From Fidelibacterota bacterium (GTDB taxonomy: Bacteria; Fidelibacterota; UBA8477; JABMPR01): a stretch of 36,607 nucleotides of DNA. Shown here piece after piece: positions 26,871 to 34,790 of this stretch. Under the pieces are notes generated by a model. It did no database searches, was not told the DNA's origin, and was given only the letters and a program-made list of their open reading frames with translations. Where the stretch lies: assembly GCA_013202495.1 (NCBI GenBank), contig JABMQQ010000148.1, positions 1 through 36,607 of the forward strand, written 5' to 3'. The first letter of the stretch is position 1. Every line of letters starts with the position of its first letter. The position numbers and the translations under genes are program-made.

Positions 26871-27275
26871 ATGAGTCGGGGGCTTTTAAATATAGTTGGC
26901 TTGATCTTTGGGCTAATTCTGGTTGCTTGCTCAGTTGAGACAATGGAAACCAAATTACCAAAACCACCTGTTGACCCACGTATCACATTTATTGAGTTGG
27001 GTTCTGTCAGATGTATACCATGCAAGAAAATGCAGCCCGTGATGACATCTATTGAAAGGAAATATGGCGGTCAGGTCGAAGTTATTTTCTATGATATCTG
27101 GGAGGCAGATCAAAAAGAATATGCTTCGCAGTATGGTATTAAACTTATCCCCACACAGATCTTTCTTGACTCAACGGGTACAGAGTTAATGCGACACGAG
27201 GGCTATTTTCCTGAAGCTGAGATAGATTCCCTCCTCGTCCATTATGGTTTGATCGCTAAACCGATAACTGGATAA
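26871..27275 (+). CDS. Thioredoxin-like lipoprotein
   Basis: The ATG at 26871 follows a good ribosome-binding site (GAGGGGA). The 134-residue product has a lipoprotein signal ending LVAC with C20 as the lipidated residue, then a thioredoxin domain whose active site is C48-I-P-C51 in VRCIPCKKMQP. The cis-Pro is in KLIPTQIFLD. It is therefore a membrane-tethered extracytoplasmic thiol oxidoreductase. The following gene, one base away, encodes a CcdA-type electron carrier that would keep the CxxC reduced. In this ArsR operon the reductant could serve the permease or metalloid chemistry outside the membrane. Confidence 0.9.
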   Translation: MSRGLLNIVGLIFGLILVACSVETMETKLPKPPVDPRITFIELGSVRCIPCKKMQPVMTSIERKYGGQVEVIFYDIWEADQKEYASQYGIKLIPTQIFLDSTGTELMRHEGYFPEAEIDSLLVHYGLIAKPITG

Positions 27276-27276
27276 A

Positions 27277-27978
27277 ATGAACAGTCTTTTCGATACTCTC
27301 ACACAGGCTGTTTCAGGCCAGTTCGGACTGGCTGTCGCTGCATCGTTTGCATGGGGAGTCTTGAGTATTCTGTTAAGTCCTTGCCATCTGACCAGCGTAC
27401 CACTGGTTATCGGCTACATTTCCAGACAGAATGAGGCAAAGGGAAAGCATAGCGCCTTGTTGGCCCTGACCTTTGCCCTGGGTATTCTGACCTCCATCAC
27501 CTTGATCGGAATTATCACGGCCTCCATGGGACGACTGTTGGGCGATGTCGGTATGTGGGGTATGTGGTTGAGTGCTATTCTCCTTCTTGTCTTTGGCTTA
27601 TATCTTATGGATATCATCAACCTGGGGTGGATTGGGTGGAAGATGCCAAAGATAGAACGAGCTGGATATTCAGGAGCTTTACTATTGGGGCTCGTCTTTG
27701 GTGTCGGACTTGGCCCTTGTACTTTTGCCTTTCTCGCTCCCGTCTTAAGTGTTGTGATCCCAATGGCTCAAGATTCTTTTTTTAAGGCCATTATTCTCAT
27801 CCTGTCTTTTGGAACTGGTCACAGTCTTGTCTATGTCGCCGGAGGAGGATTGGCGTCACTCATCGTGCGCTATATTAATTGGTCTGGGAATAGTCGTGGT
27901 CCTGTTTATGCAAAAAGAATTCTGGGGTTACTGGTATTTATGGGTGGGGTGTATTTTGGATACGCGATGTTATCGTGA
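27277..27978 (+). CDS. CcdA/DsbD-type transmembrane thiol electron carrier
   Basis: This 233-residue protein has six hydrophobic segments and the two conserved Cys-Pro or Pro-Cys turns of the CcdA/DsbD-beta family: C36 in LLSPCHLTS and C148 in GLGPCTF. The pair forms the disulfide that carries electrons from cytosolic thioredoxin to extracytoplasmic acceptors. Its start is one base after the thioredoxin-lipoprotein stop codon, so the two are coupled and probably functional partners. The gene is followed by a triple GTGAAAA repeat leading straight to the permease ATG. Confidence 0.92.
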   Translation: MNSLFDTLTQAVSGQFGLAVAASFAWGVLSILLSPCHLTSVPLVIGYISRQNEAKGKHSALLALTFALGILTSITLIGIITASMGRLLGDVGMWGMWLSAILLLVFGLYLMDIINLGWIGWKMPKIERAGYSGALLLGLVFGVGLGPCTFAFLAPVLSVVIPMAQDSFFKAIILILSFGTGHSLVYVAGGGLASLIVRYINWSGNSRGPVYAKRILGLLVFMGGVYFGYAMLS

Positions 27979-27995
27979 AAAGTGAAAAGTGAAAA
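27975..27995 (+). repeat. Three tandem copies of GTGAAAA between two operon genes
   Basis: The 7-base unit GTGAAAA occurs three times in a row from 27975, overlapping the stop codon of the CcdA-like gene and ending at the permease ATG (27996). No ribosome-binding site is visible between the genes, so the number of copies sets the distance between stop and start. Confidence 0.8.
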
Positions 27996-29012
27996 ATGTT
28001 AAGTAAATATCGGCGACTTCTTTTTTTAATATTGTTGATCGTTTGGGTTGTACTCTATTCTAACCTGGCAGCCTTCGCTGATTTTTTTGTTTCATTGCTA
28101 CCAGTTGAACCCACGAGTCATCTGGGTGAAGCGATGGCTTTCTTTGTTTATGATGCGCCCAAAGTCCTTTTACTCCTTGCTGCCGTTGTCTTTGTGATGG
28201 GAATTATCAACACCTGGTTCACCCCGGAGCGGACCCGAGCCCTTTTAGCCGGACGCTCTCTGGGTCTCGCCAATATCCTGGCTGCATCACTCGGAGTTGT
28301 CACCCCCTTCTGTTCTTGTTCTGCGGTCCCCCTGTTTATCGGTTTTGTTCAAGCCGGTGTACCTCTGGGTGTTACCTTTTCATTTTTGATCGCAGCTCCC
28401 ATGGTAAATGAGATTGCCCTGACATTACTTTTCGGGTTGTTCGGCTGGAAAATAGCTCTGCTTTATCTATGCCTGGGGTTGATGGTGGCCATCTTTGGCG
28501 GGTTGGTGTTAGGACGTCTGAAGCTTGAAAAGTATCTGGAACAATGGGTTCAAGACATACCCACAAAGCAACTTTCGTTTGAATCTGAGAGGATTTCTTT
28601 TTCACAGAGGCTTGAAGCTGGTTCGGTGGCAGTAAAAGATGTGGTTGGTAAAGTCTGGGTCTACATTTTATTGGGAATTGGTGTGGGTGCATTTATACAT
28701 GGCTATGTCCCTGAAAATTTTATGGCTTCTTTCATGGGAAAAGATGCGTGGTGGTCTGTGCCCCTGGCTGTAATCATTGGGATTCCCATGTATAGCAGTG
28801 CCGCTGGGATTATTCCTGTGGTTCAGGCTCTGTTGGCCAAGGGTGCTGCAATGGGAACAGCCCTGGCGTTTATGATGAGTGTTGTGGCACTATCACTACC
28901 AGAGATGATCATTTTACGCAAGGTCTTAACCATTAGGCTAATAAGTATCTTTATTAGTATTGTCGCCACAGGTATTCTGTTCGTTGGTTTAATCTTTAAT
29001 TTGGTTTTATAG
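27996..29012 (+). CDS. DUF318/YraQ-type permease (ArsP-like)
   Basis: The 338-residue membrane protein belongs to the UPF0718/DUF318 permease family, which includes ArsP, an exporter of methylated trivalent arsenicals. The family marker is TPFCSCSAVPLFIGFVQAGVPLG with C106 and C108; a second symmetric repeat is IPMYSSAAGIIPVVQALLAKGAAMG near residues 263-287, where the cysteines are absent. About eight helices are predicted. ArsR control and neighbouring thiol carriers suggest a metalloid or thiol-reactive substrate, but family members also export other compounds. The assignment to ArsP itself is inference. Confidence 0.88.
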   Translation: MLSKYRRLLFLILLIVWVVLYSNLAAFADFFVSLLPVEPTSHLGEAMAFFVYDAPKVLLLLAAVVFVMGIINTWFTPERTRALLAGRSLGLANILAASLGVVTPFCSCSAVPLFIGFVQAGVPLGVTFSFLIAAPMVNEIALTLLFGLFGWKIALLYLCLGLMVAIFGGLVLGRLKLEKYLEQWVQDIPTKQLSFESERISFSQRLEAGSVAVKDVVGKVWVYILLGIGVGAFIHGYVPENFMASFMGKDAWWSVPLAVIIGIPMYSSAAGIIPVVQALLAKGAAMGTALAFMMSVVALSLPEMIILRKVLTIRLISIFISIVATGILFVGLIFNLVL

Positions 29013-29024
29013 GAGCAAGTTTAA

Positions 29025-29264
29025 ATGCTAAAGGTAAAAGTTTTAGGGGGTGGATGTGCAAACTGCAAGGTCACATATAAGTTGATCGAAGATGTTGCTC
29101 GTGAAAAAGGTACTGAAGTTGATCTGGAAAAGGTGGAAGACATACAGGATATAATGGCTTATGATGTCATGTCTACACCTGGTGTTGTTATTGAGGAAAC
29201 TGTGGTGCATCGTGGTGGGGTGCCTTCGCGAAAACAGGTTGAGGAGTGGTTCTCCAAAAACTAA
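29025..29264 (+). CDS. Mini-thioredoxin (MTH895/TM0996 family)
   Basis: This 79-residue protein is a small thioredoxin-fold domain of the family named for MTH895 and TM0996 (redox-active disulfide protein 2). The active site is C11-A-N-C14 in GGGCANCKVTYKL and the cis-Pro region is STPGVVIEE. It is cytosolic, with no signal sequence. Members of this family commonly follow DUF318 permease genes, as here (12 bases downstream). A ribosome-binding site (AGGAGC) precedes the start. A role in passing thiol electrons or substrate to the permease is plausible and untested. Confidence 0.93.
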   Translation: MLKVKVLGGGCANCKVTYKLIEDVAREKGTEVDLEKVEDIQDIMAYDVMSTPGVVIEETVVHRGGVPSRKQVEEWFSKN

Positions 29265-29596
29265 CAACACCATTTAGTTTTATAAAACAGTCCCTGGTTT
29301 TTAGTAAATATTCCGTATCCAGTTTATCTGCTGTATAACTACGTTATCATCCATGACTAAATTGGTTTTTGGTATATTTCTCGGAAATATTCTCAAGCGT
29401 TAAGACCATATTCTGTCTCCAGGTGACTACAATAAGTTCTCTTTTTCACGCCTTAATGCGACCTTTTGTTGGATATTATAGCTGCATATGTTTGCGTTAG
29501 CGCTTAATTAGGACGGGGAATAATTTTATTTGTTAATACTTTAAACTCAGAATTGAGATCCTAGAATATATTTGAATCTGAATGAGACAGGGATAT
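29265..29596. other. AT-rich convergent gap without a gene
   Basis: The 330 bases between the ArsR operon and the GNAT gene (convergent ends) hold no frame I can support. A 12-bp palindrome GTTTTATAAAAC (29277-29288) lies just after the mini-thioredoxin stop codon but lacks a GC-rich stem, so it is not a convincing terminator. Confidence 0.5.
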
Positions 29597-30076
29597 TTAG
29601 GTGTTTAACACAATTGTTTTTGGCTTGGTGTATTCAAAAAGTTGGTAGTTTGATTTTTTCATTCCTAATTTTGTATAGACATTTTGTGCTTTCACATTGT
29701 CATCATCAACATAAAGTCTTAGACCAATAATTTCACTATCCTTGTCAATCTGTGTTTTAATAAACTCATACATAAGTTTATATAAACCGCGCTTTCTATA
29801 TTCCTTTTTAACAAAGACACTTTGGATCCACCAAAATATACCATTTCGCCAATCACTCCACTCATATGTGATCATGAGACATGCTTTTACTAACCCTTCT
29901 ATTTCACAGACGATGTAGAATCCATGTTCGGGATTTTCGAAGATAGCCTCAACCCCAGGGAGTAATATTGAAGTATCTAGTGAAATGTCTTCAGTTTCCA
30001 GCGCCATGGCCTGATTGAAGCCAACGATGGTCAGAATATCGTCTCTGGTGGCCCTACGGATGATTGGAGTTGCCAT
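29597..30076 (-). CDS. GNAT-family N-acetyltransferase
   Basis: The 159-residue product is a GNAT acetyltransferase. The N-terminal IIRRATRDDILTIVGFNQAMALETE is typical of this fold; the acetyl-CoA loop is in SVFVKKEYRKRGLYKLMYEFI (R-K-R-G-L-Y), and the domain closes with LRLYVDDDNVKAQNVYTKLGM. Substrate is unknown. Its start shares one base with the stop codon of the PhoU-like gene (TAATG), so translation is probably coupled, which links it loosely to phosphate transport. The region is AT-richer than the first half of the window. Confidence 0.9.
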   Translation of the reverse strand: MATPIIRRATRDDILTIVGFNQAMALETEDISLDTSILLPGVEAIFENPEHGFYIVCEIEGLVKACLMITYEWSDWRNGIFWWIQSVFVKKEYRKRGLYKLMYEFIKTQIDKDSEIIGLRLYVDDDNVKAQNVYTKLGMKKSNYQLFEYTKPKTIVLNT

Positions 30077-30750
30077 TATCGATTCTTTTTTGGCTTAAAG
30101 CCTATCCGATCGTAAGGGTTTATCACGCTTGAGATAATATTACGGAGATGAGCATTAATGCGCTTGAGATATCTGAAATACAAAACCAGAATAGCTACAC
30201 TTGAAGTATCTAAGTCTTCTTCATTTTTCATTACAAGTTTTTGAATATACTTATCACAAGTCCGACCAATTTCTTTGGTCTCAGAATAAATTTGAAGCGC
30301 CTGGTCCTCGTCACCTATTTCTATACATTCGGGCGCTTCTTTAAACATTTTCTTTATAGAGCTTTCGATTTCGTGGAGTTGGTCTTTAGTTTTCTTTCCC
30401 TGTATTTCATCAGGATGCATTTCCGTGAGATCAACTATGTTTTTTATATAGTCACCAATCCGCTCAACGTCGACGATAACTGTCGATAAAACTAATCCTG
30501 CAGCAAGACTATCATTACCCTGCACCGTGAGGTGAGTAATGACCTTTCGCCGTATGTCTCTTTCGTATTTATTGATGAGTTTGTCTTTTTTAAATATTAA
30601 CTTTTGAACAGTTTTACGATTGTCTCCCCATAAAGCATCGGTTGCATCATCAAACATCTCAGCGTCGATGTTTATAGCTTCATATGTTAGATCCCAAGCT
30701 TCGTTCAATAAATTATCGCTGGTCCATAAGTTTCTTATTTCTTTCCACAT
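30076..30750 (-). CDS. PhoU-domain protein
   Basis: The 224-residue all-helical protein resembles PhoU/DUF47 proteins. It has two related three-helix bundles: one around DDATDALWGDNRKTVQKLIFKKDKLINKYERDIRR and LVLSTVIVDVERIGDYIKNIVDLTE (residues about 33-110), the second around EIGRTCDKYIQKLV and LVLYFRYLKRINAHLRNIISSVINP. The E/D-R-I-G-D and K-R-I-N-A-H-L motifs are the metal-binding repeats of the family. It follows the Na/Pi cotransporter gene by 22 bases and probably modulates that carrier, as PhoU domains fused to NptA-type carriers do. Confidence 0.88.
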   Translation of the reverse strand: MWKEIRNLWTSDNLLNEAWDLTYEAINIDAEMFDDATDALWGDNRKTVQKLIFKKDKLINKYERDIRRKVITHLTVQGNDSLAAGLVLSTVIVDVERIGDYIKNIVDLTEMHPDEIQGKKTKDQLHEIESSIKKMFKEAPECIEIGDEDQALQIYSETKEIGRTCDKYIQKLVMKNEEDLDTSSVAILVLYFRYLKRINAHLRNIISSVINPYDRIGFKPKKNR

Positions 30751-30772
30751 AATCTTTAACCTTTAGTTTTAA

Positions 30773-31882
30773 TTAACCAAATACTATAAACAGAATTGGC
30801 ACAAAATATATCATTGAATATAAAAATAGGAATGTGATCAAATTCTTTTTTGATATGGATACATACGCACTGACTTTCTCAGCCAGAGTGATTGGGATAA
30901 ATTTAAGTGGATAAAAAATGAGTATTCCAAAAATATTAAATGCGAGGTGTGCAAAAGAGGCGGTCACAGCCACTGGATTCCCAGTAGCCAGGGCAGCCAG
31001 GAGCGCTGTGCCAGTGGTACCTATATTAGCTCCCATTGTATAGGGGAATATTTTTCTTAAACTGACTATCCCTGCGCCAGCAAGAGGTACAATCAGGGAA
31101 GTGGTTACAGAGCTGCTCTGTACAATAAAGGTCATTCCCATTCCCCAGGTCATCCCTAAAAGATCATTTTTAAAAAGATATTTATTTATAATTATCTCAA
31201 TTTTATCAACAACCAAAGATCGAATTGTTTTAATAAGTAAACCTAAAGCAGCAAACATTCCAATGATGGATAAGATCATTAGTACTATTTCATTGTAAGG
31301 TACGTTAGACATTAGAGAATCTATTAAATGTATTACAGGATTTAAAATTGCTTTAAGGGGGTTAAACATTTTCATACCACCTACACCCTCGAAACTCTTA
31401 TTTAAAAATATTGCCACTTTCTGAACGAAGTGAAATTTTAGTTCTAAGGGGAATATTACAATCACTGCACTAATATTAAAAAAGTCATGGACCACACCAG
31501 CAGCAAAGGCTCTTTTAAACTCCGCTTTTCTACCAACATGCCCCAGGGACACAATAGTATTTGTCACAGTCGTTCCAATATTTGCTCCCATGATAATTGG
31601 AATGGCATTTTCTAAGTTCACGACACCACCTGCCACTAAACCTACAACTATGGATGTCGTGGTCGAGGAACTCTGAATAAGCGAGGTGGCGACGATTCCA
31701 ATGATAAGCCCCGTAAATGGATTTGAAGTCGTTTGAAGCATAGCCTCAGCGAATTCTTTACCAAAAAGTTTGAAGCTGTGACCAAGAAGTTTAATTGCAA
31801 GGAGGAATAGATATATGGTAACAATAACAGTTAATATCTTAATTATCTTTTGGCGTGTTTCCGGGTTCAAAATATCCCTCAT
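30773..31882 (-). CDS. Na+/phosphate cotransporter (NptA/PNaS family)
   Basis: This sodium-phosphate symporter homologue has 369 residues from the ATG at 31882. Two inverted repeats carry the hallmark QSSS motifs: SLIQSSSTTTSIVVGLVAGG and FIVQSSSVTTSLIVPLAGAG, each followed by a GANIGTT motif (IPIIMGANIGTTVTN and FPYTMGANIGTTGTA). About eight to ten helices are predicted. A longer reading starts at 31924 but adds an atypical N-terminus and runs into a 10-bp inverted repeat that looks regulatory, so I prefer the shorter form. The PhoU-like gene follows. Uptake of phosphate driven by sodium is the expected role. Confidence 0.92.
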   Translation of the reverse strand: MRDILNPETRQKIIKILTVIVTIYLFLLAIKLLGHSFKLFGKEFAEAMLQTTSNPFTGLIIGIVATSLIQSSSTTTSIVVGLVAGGVVNLENAIPIIMGANIGTTVTNTIVSLGHVGRKAEFKRAFAAGVVHDFFNISAVIVIFPLELKFHFVQKVAIFLNKSFEGVGGMKMFNPLKAILNPVIHLIDSLMSNVPYNEIVLMILSIIGMFAALGLLIKTIRSLVVDKIEIIINKYLFKNDLLGMTWGMGMTFIVQSSSVTTSLIVPLAGAGIVSLRKIFPYTMGANIGTTGTALLAALATGNPVAVTASFAHLAFNIFGILIFYPLKFIPITLAEKVSAYVSISKKNLITFLFLYSMIYFVPILFIVFG

Positions 31883-31913
31883 AGAGTATGAATACCTAAT
31901 GGAGCAAGTCAAA

Positions 31914-31944
31914 GATAATGACAATATTACCCACTGTCATTATC
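31914..31944. promoter_or_regulatory. 10-bp perfect inverted repeat upstream of the Na/Pi cotransporter gene
   Basis: GATAATGACA (31914-31923) and TGTCATTATC (31935-31944) pair perfectly around 11 bases. It begins 32 bases upstream of the preferred ATG at 31882. There is no T-run, so an operator or leader hairpin is more likely than a terminator. It overlaps the alternative start at 31924. Confidence 0.6.
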
Positions 31945-32628
31945 AGCAAGGTAATTTAGCGACTCTTCAAATCAATTGAATTATAATCATAAAATCATCG
32001 AATAACTCCGCTATACCAAAAGAATGAGCTCTCGTGATTTGAATTAACTCTCAAAGTAGTGAAAAAGTACAATATCGATGTAAATGTAATATTTACACAA
32101 ATGGTGATATTTATACCAGACAAACAAAGAACAATCTTATTTCCCCCTATCTGTATGCACAAACATGCATATAAACGATGAAATATTGTCTTATCATCTA
32201 CGACCAAAAGGTCGGTATTATACTATAGTATTATTCTTTTAATATATTTAGTAGTGGTAGTATAGTGATCCATAATTGTTAATAACTTTAAGACTACATG
32301 ATACTAAACTTAATAAAACAAAATAGATAACCAATTATTATTATGCAATTAATTATGTTGATATATGATATAGGAATGTGGAGAGATGTTCTTCTGCTGG
32401 TAGCGGACCCATCCTTGTTAACATGACTTCCTGAGACTGTCCAAATATGGTCAATGTGGATAACTGTTTTGTTGATAGTTAGTACAACTTTTGAAAAAAA
32501 ACATAAGTAATTAAAAAACAAGTCATCTTTTGGGAAATATCAGTGCAGCACCTGTTTATAACATATCGAAATAACAACGATGAACCAATTTTAAATATTG
32601 AAAAAAGTGAGACATTCTAATACTGAAT
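31945..32628. other. Long AT-rich intergenic region
   Basis: About 680 bases with no convincing gene on either strand. Short frames at 31995-32207 and 32294-32521 (minus) have no ribosome-binding site or family resemblance. A patch near 32380-32460 is richer in GC than its surroundings and could be a gene remnant or an RNA, but I see no recognisable fold. The upstream region of the Na/Pi gene lies at its left end. Confidence 0.5.
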
Positions 32629-32655
32629 AAAAAAGCCTCACTTAAAGTAAGGCTT
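32629..32655 (-). terminator. Intrinsic terminator of the prolyl isomerase operon
   Basis: On the minus strand, arms AAGCCTTACTT and AAGTGAGGCTT form a stem with one mismatch, followed by TTTTTT. It lies 32 bases after the stop codon at 32687 and closes the three-gene isomerase unit. Confidence 0.85.
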
Positions 32656-32686
32656 ATGTCGATTTAAAAGTTGGCGTTAGACAAAG

Positions 32687-33958
32687 CTATTTTATTTGGA
32701 TATACATTCGATTTCGCTGATCGTCTACCCAGGATTGATATCTATCGCGCTTCTTGTATTCCAAGGACATGTTCTCAACATCGAACCAATGGTCAGATAG
32801 GTTCACCTTCCCACCAGCCAACCGTTTGTGCACCATAATCAGGTGAAACTGATCTGAGCTGTATATAGGCATTGATAGGTTTTCAATAGGGATATTTAGG
32901 AGCAGCTCATGTATATCCTCGGGCAGCAGAGATATGTCCGTCATACCCATTCGACCCTTGCGAGACTTCATAAATTCATCAGTTACGTAGATTTCGACCT
33001 GTGCAGCAATCGTTGTCTTTTCAGCAAGGATATCATCTCTAATTACAGAGAGCTTGTCATGGGTAAACTGTTTATCAGTATCATCTGCAACAGGCATAAG
33101 TAAAACATGAGAGATATTGACCTGCTCTCCTTGCCTGTCATCAAGACGTAAGAGGTGCAACCCAAACTGGGTTTCAACAATGCCACTCATTTGACCCACA
33201 TCAAGAGAGAAAGCAGCCTCTTCAAAAGGTTTAACAAAAACTCCGCGACCCACGAGACCGAGACTACCTCCATTGGCTGCAGATCCAGGATCCATAGAAT
33301 ATTGTGTAGCCGCATCTTCAAAACTGATACGACCTGACTCAATATCGTTCTTAATGGATAGTAATTGAGAAAGAAGTTTTTCCATTTTATCCGCACCCAT
33401 TTCAACCGTCACGGAGAGTATGGAAAAATCAACCTGGGGATTTTTTTCTGGAAAACTGTCCTGCCAGGTTTCATAAAAATCTTCGACCTCACGACGGCTG
33501 ACCTTGATACCACTAAAGAGCTCCATTTTAACTTGCTCAACCAGAAGGTTTGTGCGTATCTGATCCTCATAGTAGGATTTGATTTTGTAATGGTCTACAC
33601 CAAAAGCTTCGGCAGCTTTCCTCAGACTTCCATACTGCATTTCTATATTTTGCAGGGATTGATCCAGCTGCATTTGTACACTTCTGTCTTCTACCTCAAT
33701 GGTCTCCTGGCGAGCATATTCCAACAAAACCTGCTGGTTAAGGAGTTCATCCAGAGCACGCACGCGCAGCTGCTGAAGCACTTCAGGAGAAGAGTAAGAG
33801 GGTAGTTGAGCCTGCATGGCAAAGAGCTGGGTCACCTGGTCCACCTCAGAATAGAGAATGGCCTTTTCTCCAACAATGGCTGCCACGCCATCAATCAATT
33901 GTTGGGCGCTGGCATTCAAAGCAAAGAGCGTGGTGAGAATGAAAACAAAATGACGCAT
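32687..33958 (-). CDS. SurA-like periplasmic peptidyl-prolyl isomerase
   Basis: The 423-residue protein has a Sec signal peptide (cut likely after ASA at 16-18, giving a QQLIDGVAAIVG start), a SurA N-terminal helical chaperone region with DGVAAIVGEKAILYSEVD and LDELLNQQVLLEYA, and a parvulin domain at about residues 175-275 whose core is GGSLGLVGRGVFVKPFEEAAFSLDVGQMSGIVETQFGLHLLRL. A degenerate second parvulin-like region follows. SurA escorts outer-membrane proteins through the periplasm. It is the last of three consecutive isomerase genes, 10 bases after the preceding one, and is followed by a strong terminator. Confidence 0.93.
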   Translation of the reverse strand: MRHFVFILTTLFALNASAQQLIDGVAAIVGEKAILYSEVDQVTQLFAMQAQLPSYSSPEVLQQLRVRALDELLNQQVLLEYARQETIEVEDRSVQMQLDQSLQNIEMQYGSLRKAAEAFGVDHYKIKSYYEDQIRTNLLVEQVKMELFSGIKVSRREVEDFYETWQDSFPEKNPQVDFSILSVTVEMGADKMEKLLSQLLSIKNDIESGRISFEDAATQYSMDPGSAANGGSLGLVGRGVFVKPFEEAAFSLDVGQMSGIVETQFGLHLLRLDDRQGEQVNISHVLLMPVADDTDKQFTHDKLSVIRDDILAEKTTIAAQVEIYVTDEFMKSRKGRMGMTDISLLPEDIHELLLNIPIENLSMPIYSSDQFHLIMVHKRLAGGKVNLSDHWFDVENMSLEYKKRDRYQSWVDDQRNRMYIQIK

Positions 33959-33968
33959 TGATTATTAC

Positions 33969-34781
33969 CTATTCTGTAGAACTATTATAGAGAACACTCT
34001 TGTTAAAGAGAATACTTCCAGACTTTCTGAGACTGTCTACAAGCTGTGTTTCAATATGACGTTGACGATTAATAGAGAGCCTGGCAGCAATTTCTTCCCA
34101 GACCTCATCAAGGCTTTTGAGAGATCCACGGTCATGCCAGGTTTTCACCTCTACAAGATGATATCCAAGATCGGTCTTAATTGGACCAAAAATCCCGGGA
34201 CGCTTCTTTTTAAGAAGGTATTCTTTGACTTCAGGAAACAGGTTTTCCACTTTAAACAAGCCGGTTTCCTTGGGGTGCATTGCTACCAGAGACTGTTTCT
34301 TTTCGAGATCACCCTTTTCTATGGCTTTTTCAAGTTCACGGGCATCGTCACGAGAGGGTAAAAGGACATGAAAACCAAAAAATTCATTACTCTGGCGCTT
34401 GAACGACTCCAGATTTTTCTGGTAATAGGCCTCTATTTCATCACGGGCAACATCACCCTGATCCTTTAAAATCACATCCAGTTGTTTATCGGCCAGCAAG
34501 CGGCGACGATAGGTTTCCACCCTATAGTTAAACATGGGGTCCCGATGAATCAGATTCTTCTCTGCTTCCTGTGCTAAAAGAGTCTCTCTGATCCAGTTTT
34601 CGACCAGCAGGGATTTTTGAAGACTATCTAAAGACATGAAGCCAGGGTACATCAAGACTAACTCATCCAGAGAGAGCTGCTCATGGTTGACCTTGGCAAT
34701 AAGGTTATCATCCTGGCCATCAGAGCAAGAAGCCAACCCCGCCAGGAGGGAGATGACCAGAACGATATACAATTTATTCAT
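33969..34781 (-). CDS. Parvulin-like lipoprotein (prolyl isomerase family)
   Basis: The 270-residue product has a lipoprotein signal (LAGLASC, C19 lipidated), a SurA-N-like helical stretch (VNHEQLSLDELVLMYPGF ... ENWIRETLLAQEAEKN) and a short parvulin-like domain at about 130-212 ending GPIKTDLGYHLVEVKTW. The glycine-rich core is partly lost (the usual GGDLG is HPKETGLFKV), so catalytic activity may be weak and a chaperone role more likely. It lies between two larger isomerase genes with 9 to 10 base spacing. Location on a membrane leaflet facing the periplasm is expected. Confidence 0.85.
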   Translation of the reverse strand: MNKLYIVLVISLLAGLASCSDGQDDNLIAKVNHEQLSLDELVLMYPGFMSLDSLQKSLLVENWIRETLLAQEAEKNLIHRDPMFNYRVETYRRRLLADKQLDVILKDQGDVARDEIEAYYQKNLESFKRQSNEFFGFHVLLPSRDDARELEKAIEKGDLEKKQSLVAMHPKETGLFKVENLFPEVKEYLLKKKRPGIFGPIKTDLGYHLVEVKTWHDRGSLKSLDEVWEEIAARLSINRQRHIETQLVDSLRKSGSILFNKSVLYNSSTE

Positions 34782-34790
34782 TTATAAGGA

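Noticed and set aside
32294-32521. Possible small protein gene in the AT-rich gap
   Set aside because: Hydrophobic, Ile-rich translation without ribosome-binding site or recognisable motif. The more GC-rich patch inside it could be a remnant but cannot be identified.
33365-33805. Plus-strand frame opposite the SurA-like gene
   Set aside because: Antisense shadow of a well-supported isomerase gene with low-complexity translation.
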